Shown: positions 55,893 to 64,000 of the stretch, piece by piece
Layout of the letters: each line of letters starts with the position of its first letter
How positions within the stretch are numbered: the first letter of the stretch is position 1
From: Actinomadura chibensis NBRC 106107
GTDB taxonomy: Bacteria; Actinomycetota; Actinomycetes; Streptosporangiales; Streptosporangiaceae
Reading direction: 5' to 3'
Length of the DNA: 64,000 bases
Assembly: GCF_001552135.1 (NCBI RefSeq)
Contig: NZ_BCQP01000002.1
Coordinates: 124,001-188,000 of the forward strand
Position numbers and translations under genes: made by a program
The notes under the pieces: generated by a model
What the model was told of the DNA's origin: nothing
The model's input: the letters and a program-made list of their open reading frames with translations, nothing else
The model's database searches: none

Positions 55893-56259
55893 GGCGGAGT
55901 CCTCTCCTAGTTCGCTGAGCGAGCTATGGGCGAAAGTGTATGACTCCTTGGACGCCTCCGGAGTTCGCTCGGGTTCCCGGAAAAGCCCGTGCCGTGTCCG
56001 TTTCATGCCACCTCGGCCACCACGGGCGGAGCCCGGCCGGGACGGGAAACACGATGAACACGTCGTGGATCCCGGTACGGTCGGACGGTACGGTGCCGAT
56101 CAAGCACGACTGATCACCAAAGTGCCGATCAGGCGGCGTGCCGATCGAGCGAAGGCGTCCGAGACCGACCTCCGGAGGCGGGATGACCGCGGCGAAGCGA
56201 GGATCATGGCGTCCGCCCCTCGGGGGTCTGGGGGCCGTCCCCCGGAAAGGCAGGGCAGC
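55893..56259. other. divergent intergenic region with three spaced GTGCCGATC repeats
   Basis: No gene is supported. GTGCCGATC occurs at 56093, 56122 and 56138 (spacings 29 and 16), preceded by a doubled GGTACGGT near 56074-56094. These could be regulator sites for the YezG-like gene or the DUF4870 gene. Confidence 0.4.
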
Positions 56260-56700
56260 GTGACCGACCCCGAGCAGGTTCTGCGTTCTGCGAAGGAGCG
56301 GGAGACGGTGAACGGCGCCGTCCGCGCGCTGCGGTCCGCCGCGCCGTCCGGCTGGGAGCGGCTCGACTTCGAGTTCCGCGCGACGGTCGGGATCGACAGT
56401 GCGTCCCTGGAGGTGGAGGGCGCGGACGGCGGGCGCCGCACCGCCCTGCCGCCGGGCCAGGCCGTCGGGATGATGGACGAGCTGCGCCGCGTCATGTACC
56501 GCAGCGGCCAGGGCGCCTGGTTCACCGCCCGGCTGAAGGTCGAGCGGTCGGGACGGTTCAGCGCCGAGTTCGACTACGACGGCGAGCCCGACTTCACGCC
56601 GCCGCTCACCTCGTCCGCCTACGCGATGGACCTCGACCGCTTCCCCCGGACGGACGAGCACATCCCCGACTGGCTCCGCGCCAAGCTCGGCGAAGCCTGA
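56260..56700 (+). CDS. YezG/DUF600-like immunity-type protein
   Basis: 146 aa from GTG 56260, with AAAGG upstream. The C-terminal half has the pattern GQGAWFTARLKVERSGRFSAEFDYDGEPDF and DLDRFPRTDEHIPDWLRAKL, resembling the YezG/DUF600 immunity family that neutralises some polymorphic toxins. No toxin gene is adjacent, and actinomycetes carry many such solitary genes. Function here unknown. The frame is open upstream without homology. Confidence 0.65.
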   Translation: MTDPEQVLRSAKERETVNGAVRALRSAAPSGWERLDFEFRATVGIDSASLEVEGADGGRRTALPPGQAVGMMDELRRVMYRSGQGAWFTARLKVERSGRFSAEFDYDGEPDFTPPLTSSAYAMDLDRFPRTDEHIPDWLRAKLGEA

Positions 56701-56746
56701 CCGGAGCGGGACCGGAGCAGGCCGCGGGGCAGGGCAGACTGAAGGT

Positions 56747-57955
56747 GTGCCCTCGACCCTTCCCGACGGTGATCCCGTACCCGCGGACGGCTCGCTCCCC
56801 GGCAGCGCCCTGAACGGCCTGGGAAAGCGTCCGTTCGCCTTCTACGTTCACGTCCCCTTCTGCGTGACCCGCTGCGGATACTGCGATTTCAACACCTACA
56901 CGGCGTCCGAGCTGGGCCCTGGCGCGAGCCGCGACTCCTACGCCGACACCGCCATCGCGGAGGTCCGCATGGCGCGGCGCGTGCTGGGCGACGCGGACCT
57001 GCCCGTCGAGACGGTCTTCGTCGGCGGCGGCACCCCGACCCTGCTCCCGGCCGACGACCTCGGACGCGTCGTGGCCGCGATCGACGCCGAGTTCGGGCTC
57101 GCGCCCGACGCGGAGGTCACGATGGAGGCCAACCCCGAGTCGGTGGACGAGTCCTCTATATCCAGACTGCGCGAGGTCGGATTCACCCGCGTCTCCTACG
57201 GGATGCAGAGCGCGCGCGAGCACGTCCTCGCCGTCCTGGAACGGACGCACACACCCGGACGCGTCCCGCAGGTAGTGGAATGGACGCGCAAGGCAGGCTT
57301 CGAGCACATCAACCTCGACCTCATCTACGGCACGCCGGGCGAGACCGACGACGACTGGAGGGGCTCCCTGCGGGCCGCCCTCGAAGCGGAGCCCGACCAC
57401 GTGTCGGCGTACGCGCTGATCGTCGAGGACGGCACGCGGCTGGCGGCACAGGTCCGGCGCGGCGAACTGACCGCCCCCGACGACGACGCCATGGCCGACC
57501 GCTACCTGATCGCGGACGAGATGCTGTCCGCGCACGGCCTGCACTGGTACGAGATCTCCAACTGGGCCGCCACGCCCGCGGCCGCCTGCCGCCACAACAT
57601 GCTCTACTGGACGGGCGCCGACTGGTGGGGCGTCGGCCCAGGCGCGCACAGCCACGTCGGCGGGACCCGCTGGTGGAACGTCAAGCACCCCGCCGCCTAC
57701 GCCTCCCGCCTGGCCGAGGGCACGACGCCCGCCCACGCCAGGGAGGTCCTGGACGACGACGTCCGCCGCATGGAGCGCGTCATGCTCGAACTGCGCCTCG
57801 CGCAGGGCTGCCCGTCCACGCTGCTGGACGACGAGGCCGTCCGGAGGGCGATCGGCGACGGCCTGGTCGAACCGTCCCCCTACGAACGGGGCCGAGCCGT
57901 CCTGACCCGCAAGGGCCGCCTCCTGGCCGACGCCGTCATCCGCGACCTCACCTGA
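56747..57955 (+). CDS. hemW: radical SAM heme chaperone HemW
   Basis: 402 aa, GTG start. Radical-SAM CxxxCxxC is Cys39/43/46 (CVTRCGYC) followed by DFN, then VFVGGGTPTLLPADDL and the HemW-specific C-terminal domain (YEISNWA, HNMLYW, GVGPGAHSHV). The CGYCDFNT context separates HemW from the true coproporphyrinogen oxidase HemN, whose extra N-terminal elements are missing. It binds heme and passes it to respiratory enzymes. Confidence 0.94.
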   Translation: MPSTLPDGDPVPADGSLPGSALNGLGKRPFAFYVHVPFCVTRCGYCDFNTYTASELGPGASRDSYADTAIAEVRMARRVLGDADLPVETVFVGGGTPTLLPADDLGRVVAAIDAEFGLAPDAEVTMEANPESVDESSISRLREVGFTRVSYGMQSAREHVLAVLERTHTPGRVPQVVEWTRKAGFEHINLDLIYGTPGETDDDWRGSLRAALEAEPDHVSAYALIVEDGTRLAAQVRRGELTAPDDDAMADRYLIADEMLSAHGLHWYEISNWAATPAAACRHNMLYWTGADWWGVGPGAHSHVGGTRWWNVKHPAAYASRLAEGTTPAHAREVLDDDVRRMERVMLELRLAQGCPSTLLDDEAVRRAIGDGLVEPSPYERGRAVLTRKGRLLADAVIRDLT

Positions 57956-57978
57956 CGCGGGGCCCGAGCCCAGGCCAC

Positions 57979-58024
57979 GGGGCGTGCGGCCGGAGGGCGG
58001 CCCCGCCCGGAGGCCGCACGCCCC
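57979..58024. terminator. strong nested hairpin between hemW and the DUF3097 gene
   Basis: GGGGCGTGCGGCC (57979-57991) pairs perfectly with GGCCGCACGCCCC (58012-58024), and an inner GGGCGG/CCGCCC hairpin fits in the loop. It is 24 nt past hemW and lies in a convergent gap, so it may terminate both sides. Confidence 0.85.
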
Positions 58025-58139
58025 GCCGAGCCGGTCGACCGCAGCGCCACGACGTGACCCACACGGTCACGAAGACCCGCACCGTGGCGTGAGGATCGAC
58101 CAGCTCGCAACGGGGGTTCCAGGGGGTCGCCCCCCTGGG

Positions 58140-58970
58140 CTAGCCAGTCACGAAGTCGATCAGTTCCTCCACCCGGCCCAGGAGGGCGGGCTCCAGGTCG
58201 GTGTAGGAGTTGACGCGGCCCAGGATGCGCTTCCAGGCCGCGCCCGTGTCGTCGTCCCAGCCGAGCCGGGCCACGACGCCCTCCTTCCAGGGGACGCCGC
58301 GCGGGACGCGGGGCCACTCGGGGATGCCGACCGACGCGGGCTTCACCGCCTCCCAGATGTCGATGAACGGGTGCCCGGTGACGAGGACGTGCGGCGAGGA
58401 CACCCGCGCCGCGATCCGCGACTCCTTGGAGCCCTCGACGAGGTGGTCGACGAGGACGCCGAGGCGGCGGTCCTCGTCCGGGCCGAACTCCTCGACGATG
58501 GCGGGCAGGTCGTCCACGCCTTCGAGATACTCGACAACGACGCCCTCGACCCGCAGGTCGTGGCCCCAGATCTTCTCGACCAGCTCCGCGTCGTGGACGC
58601 CCTCCACGTAGATGCGGCTCTCCTTGGCGACCTGGGCCCGCAGCCCTCGCACCGCGATGGAGCCGGACGCCGAGCGCGCGGGACGTCCGCCGCCCGGCGC
58701 CGCGGTCGGCCGGACGAGCGTGACCGGCTTGCCGTCGATCAGGAACCCGGACCTGGTCAGCGGGAACACCCGCCGCTTGCCGAACCGGTCCTCCAGGGTG
58801 ACGCCGAGCTTGTCGCAGGCGACCACGGCGCCGCAGAAGCCGCTGTCGGGGTCCTCGGCGACGAGGCCCGGCTCGGCGGGCACCTCGGGGATCAGGCCCT
58901 TGCGGGGACGCCGCCAGTCGCCGCCCAGCACGTCGTTTCCATAGTCCTTACTCCGCACGGGTCCGCACAT
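58140..58970 (-). CDS. DUF3097 family protein
   Basis: 276 aa. Conserved actinobacterial protein with GLIPEVPAEPGLVAEDPDSGFCGAVV at the N-terminus and a middle part (SRIYVEGVHDAELVEKIWG...VLVDHLVEGSKESRIA) that resembles a Toprim-like fold. Function unknown. It regularly sits between hemW and hrcA. ATG 58970 is listed; GTG 58958 is an alternative. A frame that stays open on this strand all the way to 61991 is an artefact of GC bias opposite hrcA, dnaJ and rsmE. Confidence 0.85.
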   Translation of the reverse strand: MCGPVRSKDYGNDVLGGDWRRPRKGLIPEVPAEPGLVAEDPDSGFCGAVVACDKLGVTLEDRFGKRRVFPLTRSGFLIDGKPVTLVRPTAAPGGGRPARSASGSIAVRGLRAQVAKESRIYVEGVHDAELVEKIWGHDLRVEGVVVEYLEGVDDLPAIVEEFGPDEDRRLGVLVDHLVEGSKESRIAARVSSPHVLVTGHPFIDIWEAVKPASVGIPEWPRVPRGVPWKEGVVARLGWDDDTGAAWKRILGRVNSYTDLEPALLGRVEELIDFVTG

Positions 58971-59177
58971 TAACCCGGCGGGACGCCGGCGCGGCGTCGC
59001 CCGGCGTCCTTCGGCGTGGCGTCCCAGCCCCGGAACGCCCCCGGAACACTCCCGAACCGCCGGAGGTTCCAACGGGTGGTTCCTGGGCGGATGGGCTGTG
59101 ACGTCCGATACGGATAGGATCGCGCCGCCGTGCCGGTGTGCGCGGGCACTCCAGAGTGGGGCCTCCGGGCCGTACAC

Positions 59178-59204
59178 TTGGCACTCGGGAGGAATGAGTG
59201 CCAG
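59178..59204. promoter_or_regulatory. CIRCE operator upstream of hrcA-dnaJ
   Basis: TTGGCACTC, 9 nt, then GAGTGCCAG. The GCACTC-N9-GAGTGC core is identical to the CIRCE consensus (TTAGCACTC-N9-GAGTGCTAA), with compensating changes in the outer pairs. It sits 54 nt before hrcA, so HrcA autorepression and heat induction are expected. Confidence 0.92.
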
Positions 59205-59258
59205 CGGCGCGGGGGCGCCGGCGGCACGGGCCCCGGCGGGACGAAGGAGGTGACCCGG

Positions 59259-60272
59259 GTGCTGGACGATCGCAAGCTCGCGGTCCTGCGCGCCATCGTC
59301 GAGGACTACGTCTCCACGAACGAGCCGGTCGGCTCCAAAGCCCTGACGGACCGGCACAATCTCGGCGTGTCTCCGGCCACGATCCGCAACGACATGGCGG
59401 TGCTGGAGGAGCAGGGCTACATCACCCAGCCGCACACCAGCGCCGGACGCGTTCCCACGGACAAGGGCTACCGGTTGTTCGTCGACCGGCTGTCCACGAT
59501 CAAGCCGCTGTCGGTCGCCGAGCGCCGCGCGATCGAGACGTTCCTGTCCGGCGCCTACGACCTCGACGACGTCGTCGGCCGGACGGTCCGGCTGCTCGCC
59601 CAGCTCACCCGGCAGGTCGCCGTCGTGCAGTACCCGTCGCTGACCCGCTCGTCGGTGCGGCACGTCGAGCTCGTCCCGGTCGCCGAGGGGCGGCTGCTGC
59701 TCGTCCTCATCACCAACACCGGGCGGGTCGAGCAGCGGGTGATCGAGTCCGCGGGCCCGGTCAGCGAGGAATCGATCGGGCACCTGCGGGCGTTGCTCAA
59801 CACGTGCCTCGACGGGCTCGGCCTCGGCGACGTCCCGACCGCGGTGGCCGACCTGCCGGACAAGGTCGGCCCGGACGACCGTCCGCTCGCGGCGGCCGTG
59901 CTGTCGGTGCTGCTGGAGACGCTCGTCGAGAAGCACGAGGAGAAGATCGTTTTCGCCGGAGCGGCCAACCTCGCCTCGGTCGACTTCTCGCAGGGGCTGC
60001 GGGAGGTCCTCGTGGCGCTGGAGGAGCAGGTCGTCCTCATGCGCCTGCTCGGCGAGACCGGCGACTCCTCTAAAGTTACGGTGCGGATCGGCACCGAGAA
60101 CCCCGACCTGGGGCTCCGGTCGACCTCGGTCGTCGCCGCCGACTACGGGGTGGGCGACCTCACCCTGGCCCGGCTCGGAGTGCTCGGGCCGACACGCATG
60201 GATTACCCCAGCACGATGGGAGCGGTACGGGCAGTGGCACGCTACGTGGGACAGATCCTGGCGGGGTCGTAA
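59259..60272 (+). CDS. hrcA: heat-inducible transcription repressor HrcA
   Basis: 337 aa from GTG 59259, which has a perfect ribosome binding site (AAGGAGGTGA). N-terminal winged helix with [32 protein letters not shown], then a GAF-like dimer domain and the family end [32 protein letters not shown]. It binds CIRCE with help from GroEL. The frame opens further upstream, but the ribosome binding site decides the start. It abuts dnaJ. Confidence 0.96.
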   Translation: MLDDRKLAVLRAIVEDYVSTNEPVGSKALTDRHNLGVSPATIRNDMAVLEEQGYITQPHTSAGRVPTDKGYRLFVDRLSTIKPLSVAERRAIETFLSGAYDLDDVVGRTVRLLAQLTRQVAVVQYPSLTRSSVRHVELVPVAEGRLLLVLITNTGRVEQRVIESAGPVSEESIGHLRALLNTCLDGLGLGDVPTAVADLPDKVGPDDRPLAAAVLSVLLETLVEKHEEKIVFAGAANLASVDFSQGLREVLVALEEQVVLMRLLGETGDSSKVTVRIGTENPDLGLRSTSVVAADYGVGDLTLARLGVLGPTRMDYPSTMGAVRAVARYVGQILAGS

Positions 60273-61409
60273 GTGGCCAACGACTACTACGCGACCCTGG
60301 GCGTCCGGCGGGACGCCAGCGCCGACGAGGTCAAGAAGGCCTATCGCCGGCTCGCGCGGGAGCTCCACCCGGACGTCAACCCGGATCCGGAGACCCAGGA
60401 CAAGTTCAAGGAGATCACCCAGGCGTACGAGGTGCTCTCCGACCCGAAGAAGCGCGAGATGTACGACCTCGGCGCGGACCCGTTCGCGTCCGGCGCCGGT
60501 GCGGGCGCCGGCGGCTTCGGCGGCGCCGGGTTCCCCTTCAGCGACATCATGGACGCCTTCTTCGGCACCGCGACCTCGCGCGGCCCGCGCTCGCGCGCGC
60601 GGCGCGGCCGGAACGCGACGCTGCGGGTCGAGCTCGACCTCGCCGAGACCGCGTTCGGCACGACCCGCGAGCTGTCCATCGACACCGCGGTCGCCTGCAC
60701 GACCTGCGAGGGGTCGGGCTGCGCGCCCGGCACCCACCCGGAGACCTGCGAGACGTGCCACGGGCGCGGCGAGGTCCAGCAGGTGCAGCGCTCGTTCCTC
60801 GGCCAGGTCATGACGGCCCGGCCCTGCCCGGCCTGCGGCGGGTTCGGCTCGGTGATCCGCAACCCGTGCACCGAGTGCTCGGGCGACGGCCGGGTCCGCA
60901 CCCGGCGGACCGTCAAGGTCAAGATCCCCGCCGGGGTGGAGAACGGCATCCACATCCAGCTCGCCGGGGAGGGCGAGGTCGGCCCGGGCGGCGGCCCGCC
61001 CGGCGACCTGTTCCTGGAGATCGTCGAGAAGCCGCACGCCATCTTCGAGCGGGAGGGCGACGACCTGCACTGCACGGTCGAGATCCCGATGACGGCGGCG
61101 GCGCTCGGCACCAGCGTCACGATCGAGACGCTGGACGCGGCCGAGAGCGTCGACATCAAGCCGGGCACGCAGTCCGGGCAGGTCATCACGCTGTACAACC
61201 GGGGCGTCCGGCACCTCAACGAGAGCGGGCGCGGCGACCTGATGATCCACGTGAACGTCGAGACGCCGAACCGGCTGGACGAGGAGCAGGAGGAGCTGCT
61301 CCGGCGGCTCGCCGCGCTGCGCGGCGAGGAGCGCCCGCCCGGCAAGTTCGCGCCGGGCCAGCGCAGCGGCATGTTCTCCCGCATCAAGGACGTCTTCAAC
61401 CAGCACTGA
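60273..61409 (+). CDS. dnaJ: chaperone DnaJ (hrcA-linked DnaJ2)
   Basis: 378 aa, GTG start right after the hrcA stop. J domain with HPD at 32-34, a Gly/Phe-rich linker, then four zinc-binding CxxCxGxG-type repeats ([32 protein letters not shown]) and the C-terminal substrate domains. Co-chaperone of DnaK. The hrcA-dnaJ pair under CIRCE is the typical arrangement of the second actinomycete DnaJ; dnaK itself is elsewhere. Confidence 0.96.
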   Translation: MANDYYATLGVRRDASADEVKKAYRRLARELHPDVNPDPETQDKFKEITQAYEVLSDPKKREMYDLGADPFASGAGAGAGGFGGAGFPFSDIMDAFFGTATSRGPRSRARRGRNATLRVELDLAETAFGTTRELSIDTAVACTTCEGSGCAPGTHPETCETCHGRGEVQQVQRSFLGQVMTARPCPACGGFGSVIRNPCTECSGDGRVRTRRTVKVKIPAGVENGIHIQLAGEGEVGPGGGPPGDLFLEIVEKPHAIFEREGDDLHCTVEIPMTAAALGTSVTIETLDAAESVDIKPGTQSGQVITLYNRGVRHLNESGRGDLMIHVNVETPNRLDEEQEELLRRLAALRGEERPPGKFAPGQRSGMFSRIKDVFNQH

Positions 61410-61475
61410 AGAGCCGCGGCGGCGGCCTACCGCGAAGGCCGCCGCGGCGATCCGGACGACTGAACGGGAGGGCGC

Positions 61476-62207
61476 GTGAGCCCGCCGGTGTTCCTCGCCG
61501 GGACGGACGCGCTCGCGCGCGACCACGTCGTCCTGGACGGCCCCGAGGGGCGGCACGCCGCGACCGTGCGGCGGCTGCGCCCCGGTGAGCGCGTCGACCT
61601 CACCGACGGCGCCGGGCTGCTCGCCGAGTGCGTCGTCACCGCGGCCGACCGCGCGTCCCTCACCCTGGACGTGCTGGCCCGCCGCCGCGAGCCGGAGCCC
61701 GCGCCGCGGATCACGGTCGTGCAGGCCCTGCCGAAGGGCGAGCGGGGCGAGCTCGCGGTCGAGACGATGACCGAGGCGGGCGTGGACGAGATCGTCCCGT
61801 GGGCGGCGGCGCGCTGCGTCACCCAGTGGCGTCCCGAGCGCCGCGAGAAGGCCCTCGGCCGCTGGCGCAACGCGGCCCGCGAGGCGGGCAAGCAGGCCCG
61901 GCGCAGCCGCCTCCCGGACGTCGCCGACCTCGCCTCCACCGACGACGTGGCCGGACGGGTCGCCGCCGCGTCCCTGGCGCTCGTCCTGCACGAGGAGGCC
62001 GACGCGCCGCTCAGCGCCGCCGAACCGCCCGCGGCGGGCGAGATCGTCGTCGTGGTGGGCCCGGAGGGCGGGATCACGGACGCGGAACTGGCCGCGCTCG
62101 CCGCGGCGGGCGGACGCCCGACCCGCCTCGGCCCGACCGTACTGCGGACCTCGACCGCGGGCGTGGCGGCGGCGGCCGTCCTACTGGCAGCGACCGGCCG
62201 CTGGTAG
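61476..62207 (+). CDS. rsmE: 16S rRNA (uracil1498-N3)-methyltransferase RsmE
   Basis: 243 aa, GTG start. SPOUT fold with a PUA-like N-terminus (DHVVLDGPEGRHAATVRRLRPGE), then VQALPKGERGELAVE and the knot motifs VVVGPEGGITDAELAAL and LGPTVLRTSTAGVAA. Methylates U1498 in 16S rRNA using SAM. It follows dnaJ by 66 nt, the usual place in actinomycetes. Confidence 0.95.
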   Translation: MSPPVFLAGTDALARDHVVLDGPEGRHAATVRRLRPGERVDLTDGAGLLAECVVTAADRASLTLDVLARRREPEPAPRITVVQALPKGERGELAVETMTEAGVDEIVPWAAARCVTQWRPERREKALGRWRNAAREAGKQARRSRLPDVADLASTDDVAGRVAAASLALVLHEEADAPLSAAEPPAAGEIVVVVGPEGGITDAELAALAAAGGRPTRLGPTVLRTSTAGVAAAAVLLAATGRW

Positions 62208-62263
62208 GGGGAGTTTCATTGTTGGGGGACGACCCCCCACACCCCCCGGGGTGACCGCTCGGG

Positions 62264-62962
62264 CTAGGAGCCGCCGGTGGCGGCGCCTCCGTCGCTGCTC
62301 GTCTTCGCGGGCTCGCTGGACGGCGGCGGGGTGGGCTGCTCGGTGGGCTCGCCCGGCCCGGGCGTCCCGGTCGCGGGCGGCGTCGGGGTCGCCGACGGCG
62401 TCTGCGAGGGGGTCCTGCCCGGGCACGAGGAGGCGGGCGGCGGGGTGGTCGGCTCGGCGCCGGGCGACACGGCCGCCGTCGGCGTCCCGGACCGGGGGAT
62501 GGTGCAGGACGACAGGCCGGGCGAGGTGCTCGGCCTGGTCGTCGACGTCGCCGCCGACTCGCCTGACGGGTCGCTGCCCGGCGACGCCGGGGCGGGGAAC
62601 TCGGGGCCGCCGTCGGCGTTGTCGCGGTCGCCGCCCGACTTGTCGTGCCCGCCGCCGGACGGCCCGTTCGCGCCGACCGACTGCTGGATGAGGTCGATGG
62701 TCTGCGGGGCGGTCACGCCGAGCCCGGCGATGGCCACGGCGGCGGCCACCGCGAGGATCGGACGCGCCCAGTTGACGGTGAACCGGTCGAACCCGAGCCC
62801 GTAGCGCGCGAGGCCGAAACGCCCGAGCCGGCGGCCGTCGCCCTCGGCGACGCGGGCCCGTATTCGCTCCAGGCCGTCGCCCGCGGGGTTGACCGTCTCC
62901 GCCTCCGCGTGCAGGGCGCGGCGGAGGATCTCGCCGTGCTCGTCGTCGGGGTCGGTGGTCAT
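62264..62962 (-). CDS. membrane partner protein of the sigma factor (putative anti-sigma)
   Basis: 232 aa. The first 70 residues (LRRALHAEAETVNPAGDGLERIRARV) are cytoplasmic and resemble the sigma-binding end of small actinobacterial anti-sigma proteins. One transmembrane helix (about 68-86) leads into a Ser/Thr/Pro/Gly-rich extracytoplasmic tail with two cysteines (LSSCTIP, SSCPGR). The start overlaps the sigma gene stop by 4 nt (ATGA). Anti-sigma function is inferred from position and layout; no ZAS zinc motif is seen. Confidence 0.7.
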   Translation of the reverse strand: MTTDPDDEHGEILRRALHAEAETVNPAGDGLERIRARVAEGDGRRLGRFGLARYGLGFDRFTVNWARPILAVAAAVAIAGLGVTAPQTIDLIQQSVGANGPSGGGHDKSGGDRDNADGGPEFPAPASPGSDPSGESAATSTTRPSTSPGLSSCTIPRSGTPTAAVSPGAEPTTPPPASSCPGRTPSQTPSATPTPPATGTPGPGEPTEQPTPPPSSEPAKTSSDGGAATGGS

Positions 62963-63567
62963 GAGAACTGCTCCAGGACGTTGCGTAGCGCGGTCATTCC
63001 GCGCGCCGTGTGGCTCTTCACGGCGCCGCGGGAGATGCCCATCGTGCTGGCGATCTCGGCTTCGGACAGGTCGGCGTAGTAACGCAGGACGAGTGCCTCG
63101 CGCTGGCGTGCGGGGAGCCGGGACAGCGCGTCGACCACCGCCGACCGCTCCAGCTCCCCGATGGCCCCGGCCTCCGCGCTCGGCGCGTCCGGCAGGCCCT
63201 TCGGGGCGTACTTCTCGACGACGGCGCGATGCCGCAGCACCGACCGCGACCGGTTGACCACCGACTGCCGCAGGTACGACAGCGCCTTGTCCGGGTCGCG
63301 CAGGCGGCGCCAGCCGCCGTGCATCGCGACGAACGCGTCCTGGACGACCTCCTCGGCCGTCCCCGCGTCCCGGACGAGCATGGCCGCCAGCCGCACCAGG
63401 GAACGGTAGTTGGCGCTGTAGAGCGCGGTCACCGCCTGATCGGCGTCCCAGGCGACGGCCACCGCGCCCGCCGTGCCCCTGGCCACGAGGGTCTCGGTCA
63501 CGTCAGTTGGACGCGCGCCCTCCTCGCCCGGTTTACGAAAGGGCATGTCCTGCTCTGCCTCGGTCAC
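62959..63567 (-). CDS. SigE-family ECF RNA polymerase sigma factor
   Basis: 202 aa. Region 2 (LYSANYRSLVRLAAMLVRDAGTAEEVVQDAFVAMHGGWRRL) and region 4 (LSRLPARQREALVLRYYADLSEAEIASTMGISRGAVKSHTARGMTAL) are intact; the YSANY start of region 2 is typical of the SigE family. A 45-residue N-terminal extension precedes region 2; an internal Met8 is an alternative start. Probably controlled by the overlapping downstream membrane protein. A perfect 29-bp palindrome lies 65 nt upstream. Confidence 0.9.
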   Translation of the reverse strand: MTEAEQDMPFRKPGEEGARPTDVTETLVARGTAGAVAVAWDADQAVTALYSANYRSLVRLAAMLVRDAGTAEEVVQDAFVAMHGGWRRLRDPDKALSYLRQSVVNRSRSVLRHRAVVEKYAPKGLPDAPSAEAGAIGELERSAVVDALSRLPARQREALVLRYYADLSEAEIASTMGISRGAVKSHTARGMTALRNVLEQFS

Positions 63568-63631
63568 CTATCCGCCGCCTTTGCCGTCCCCCGGCCGTCC
63601 ATTCGGATAGTCCTTCGGAGCGGCGTGGATC

Positions 63632-63660
63632 GGGCGTTCCCGGCCCGGCCGGGAACGCCC
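63632..63660. promoter_or_regulatory. perfect 29-bp palindrome upstream of the sigma factor gene
   Basis: Arms GGGCGTTCCCGGCC and GGCCGGGAACGCCC around a single C (63646). It lies between two divergent genes, so it follows no gene in the window and is unlikely to be an ordinary terminator. An operator or a 5' leader hairpin of the sigma gene is more likely. The rest of the 277-nt gap shows no gene. Confidence 0.75.
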
Positions 63661-63844
63661 AAAAGCCTTGCGGACCGGGGGGTACGCCTTGAGTTGACCA
63701 CCTTAGCCATTCGACGCTCGCAATGCCGACCGCAACGGGAGGTCGGCGGACTGAAACGTTTTCCGGACGCGCGCCCCGCCGAGTTCCGCCGGGGCCGCTC
63801 GATAGGATTCGGCGGGTCCCGCACCGCCGCCGATGGGGAGACCG

Positions 63845-64000
63845 ATGACCGACTGCCTGTTCTGCAAGATCGTTTCCGGGGACGTGCCCGCCAAGATCGT
63901 CCGGGAGTCGGCGGGCGCGCTGGCGTTCCGCGACATCAACCCGCAGGCGCCGACGCACGTGCTGGTCATCCCGCGCGACCACCACCCGACGGTGGCCGAG
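63845..64000 (+). CDS. HIT family hydrolase, N-terminal part
   Basis: 52 codons before the window ends. MTDCLFCKIVSGDVPAKIVRES with the CxxC pair, then FRDINPQAPTHVLVIPRDHHPTV, is the N-terminus of HinT-type purine nucleoside phosphoramidases. The catalytic HxHxH lies beyond the window. Its position after rsmE fits the conserved dnaJ-rsmE-HIT order, here interrupted by the inserted sigma pair on the other strand. Confidence 0.92.
   Translation, partial: MTDCLFCKIVSGDVPAKIVRESAGALAFRDINPQAPTHVLVIPRDHHPTVAE

Noticed and set aside
58140..61991. A single 1283-codon open frame on the minus strand
   Set aside because: Only the 3' part (58140-58970) matches a family (DUF3097). The rest lies opposite hrcA, dnaJ and rsmE, whose identity is certain, and is an effect of GC-rich third positions.

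Overview
The window is a chromosomal segment from a very GC-rich actinobacterium. Codons mostly end in G or C, and GTG starts and ATGA/GTGA stop-start overlaps are common. Gene content and order (DUF3046, recA, recX, gluABCD, miaB, miaA, dapF, hflX, comEA, comEC, holA, rpsT, lepA, hemW, DUF3097, hrcA, dnaJ, rsmE, HIT) are those of a mycelial actinomycete. An Actinomadura-like member of the Streptosporangiales is my best guess, but that is inference: no 16S gene or other lineage marker is present. I found no tRNA, rRNA, CRISPR array, transposase or integrase.

Layout. 1-6.5 kb: the end of an unknown gene, the long helicase Lhr, a membrane-anchored esterase and DUF3046. 6.5-9.1 kb: a three-gene set with two different ATP-grasp enzymes around a small lipoprotein that ends in a glycine-rich tail. 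This is the best candidate for an uncharacterised system. 9.1-14.2 kb: recA with an SOS box and a DnaA-box-like site, recX bracketed by two unrelated tandem arrays, and rny. 14.2-20.1 kb: an S9 peptidase and the glutamate-type ABC importer gluABCD. 20.3-24.8 kb: miaB, a LigB-like protein, an MT0933-type antitoxin-like gene, miaA and dapF.

24.8-41.1 kb lies between dapF and hflX, which are usually close together, and looks like an accessory block. It holds an orphan NarL-type histidine kinase, a TetR regulator with a perfect palindromic operator facing a membrane protein, a four-gene peptide ABC importer with a fused OppDF ATPase, the glycolate oxidase operon glcDEF, and malate synthase. The last two would carry glycolate through glyoxylate to malate. 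41.3-50.4 kb: hflX, a leader region with short coupled ORFs before hutI, degV, comEA-comEC and holA. 50.5-53.2 kb: a lysR-SRPBCC pair with a 61-nt overlap, a HAD-like protein lacking its second catalytic Asp, kptA and rpsT. 53.4-64 kb: lepA, a DUF4870 protein, a YezG-like protein, hemW, DUF3097, hrcA-dnaJ under a CIRCE element, rsmE, a SigE-family sigma factor with a partner membrane protein, and the start of a HIT protein.

A recurring feature is short tandem repeats. Exact 15-bp in-frame repeats lie at the termini of three unrelated proteins (RecX, the LigB-like protein, GlcD). Arrays of 26 bp and 41-42 bp, and one irregular array, lie just 3' of recX, comEC and rny. The recX and rny arrays repeat the stop-codon context of the gene they follow.
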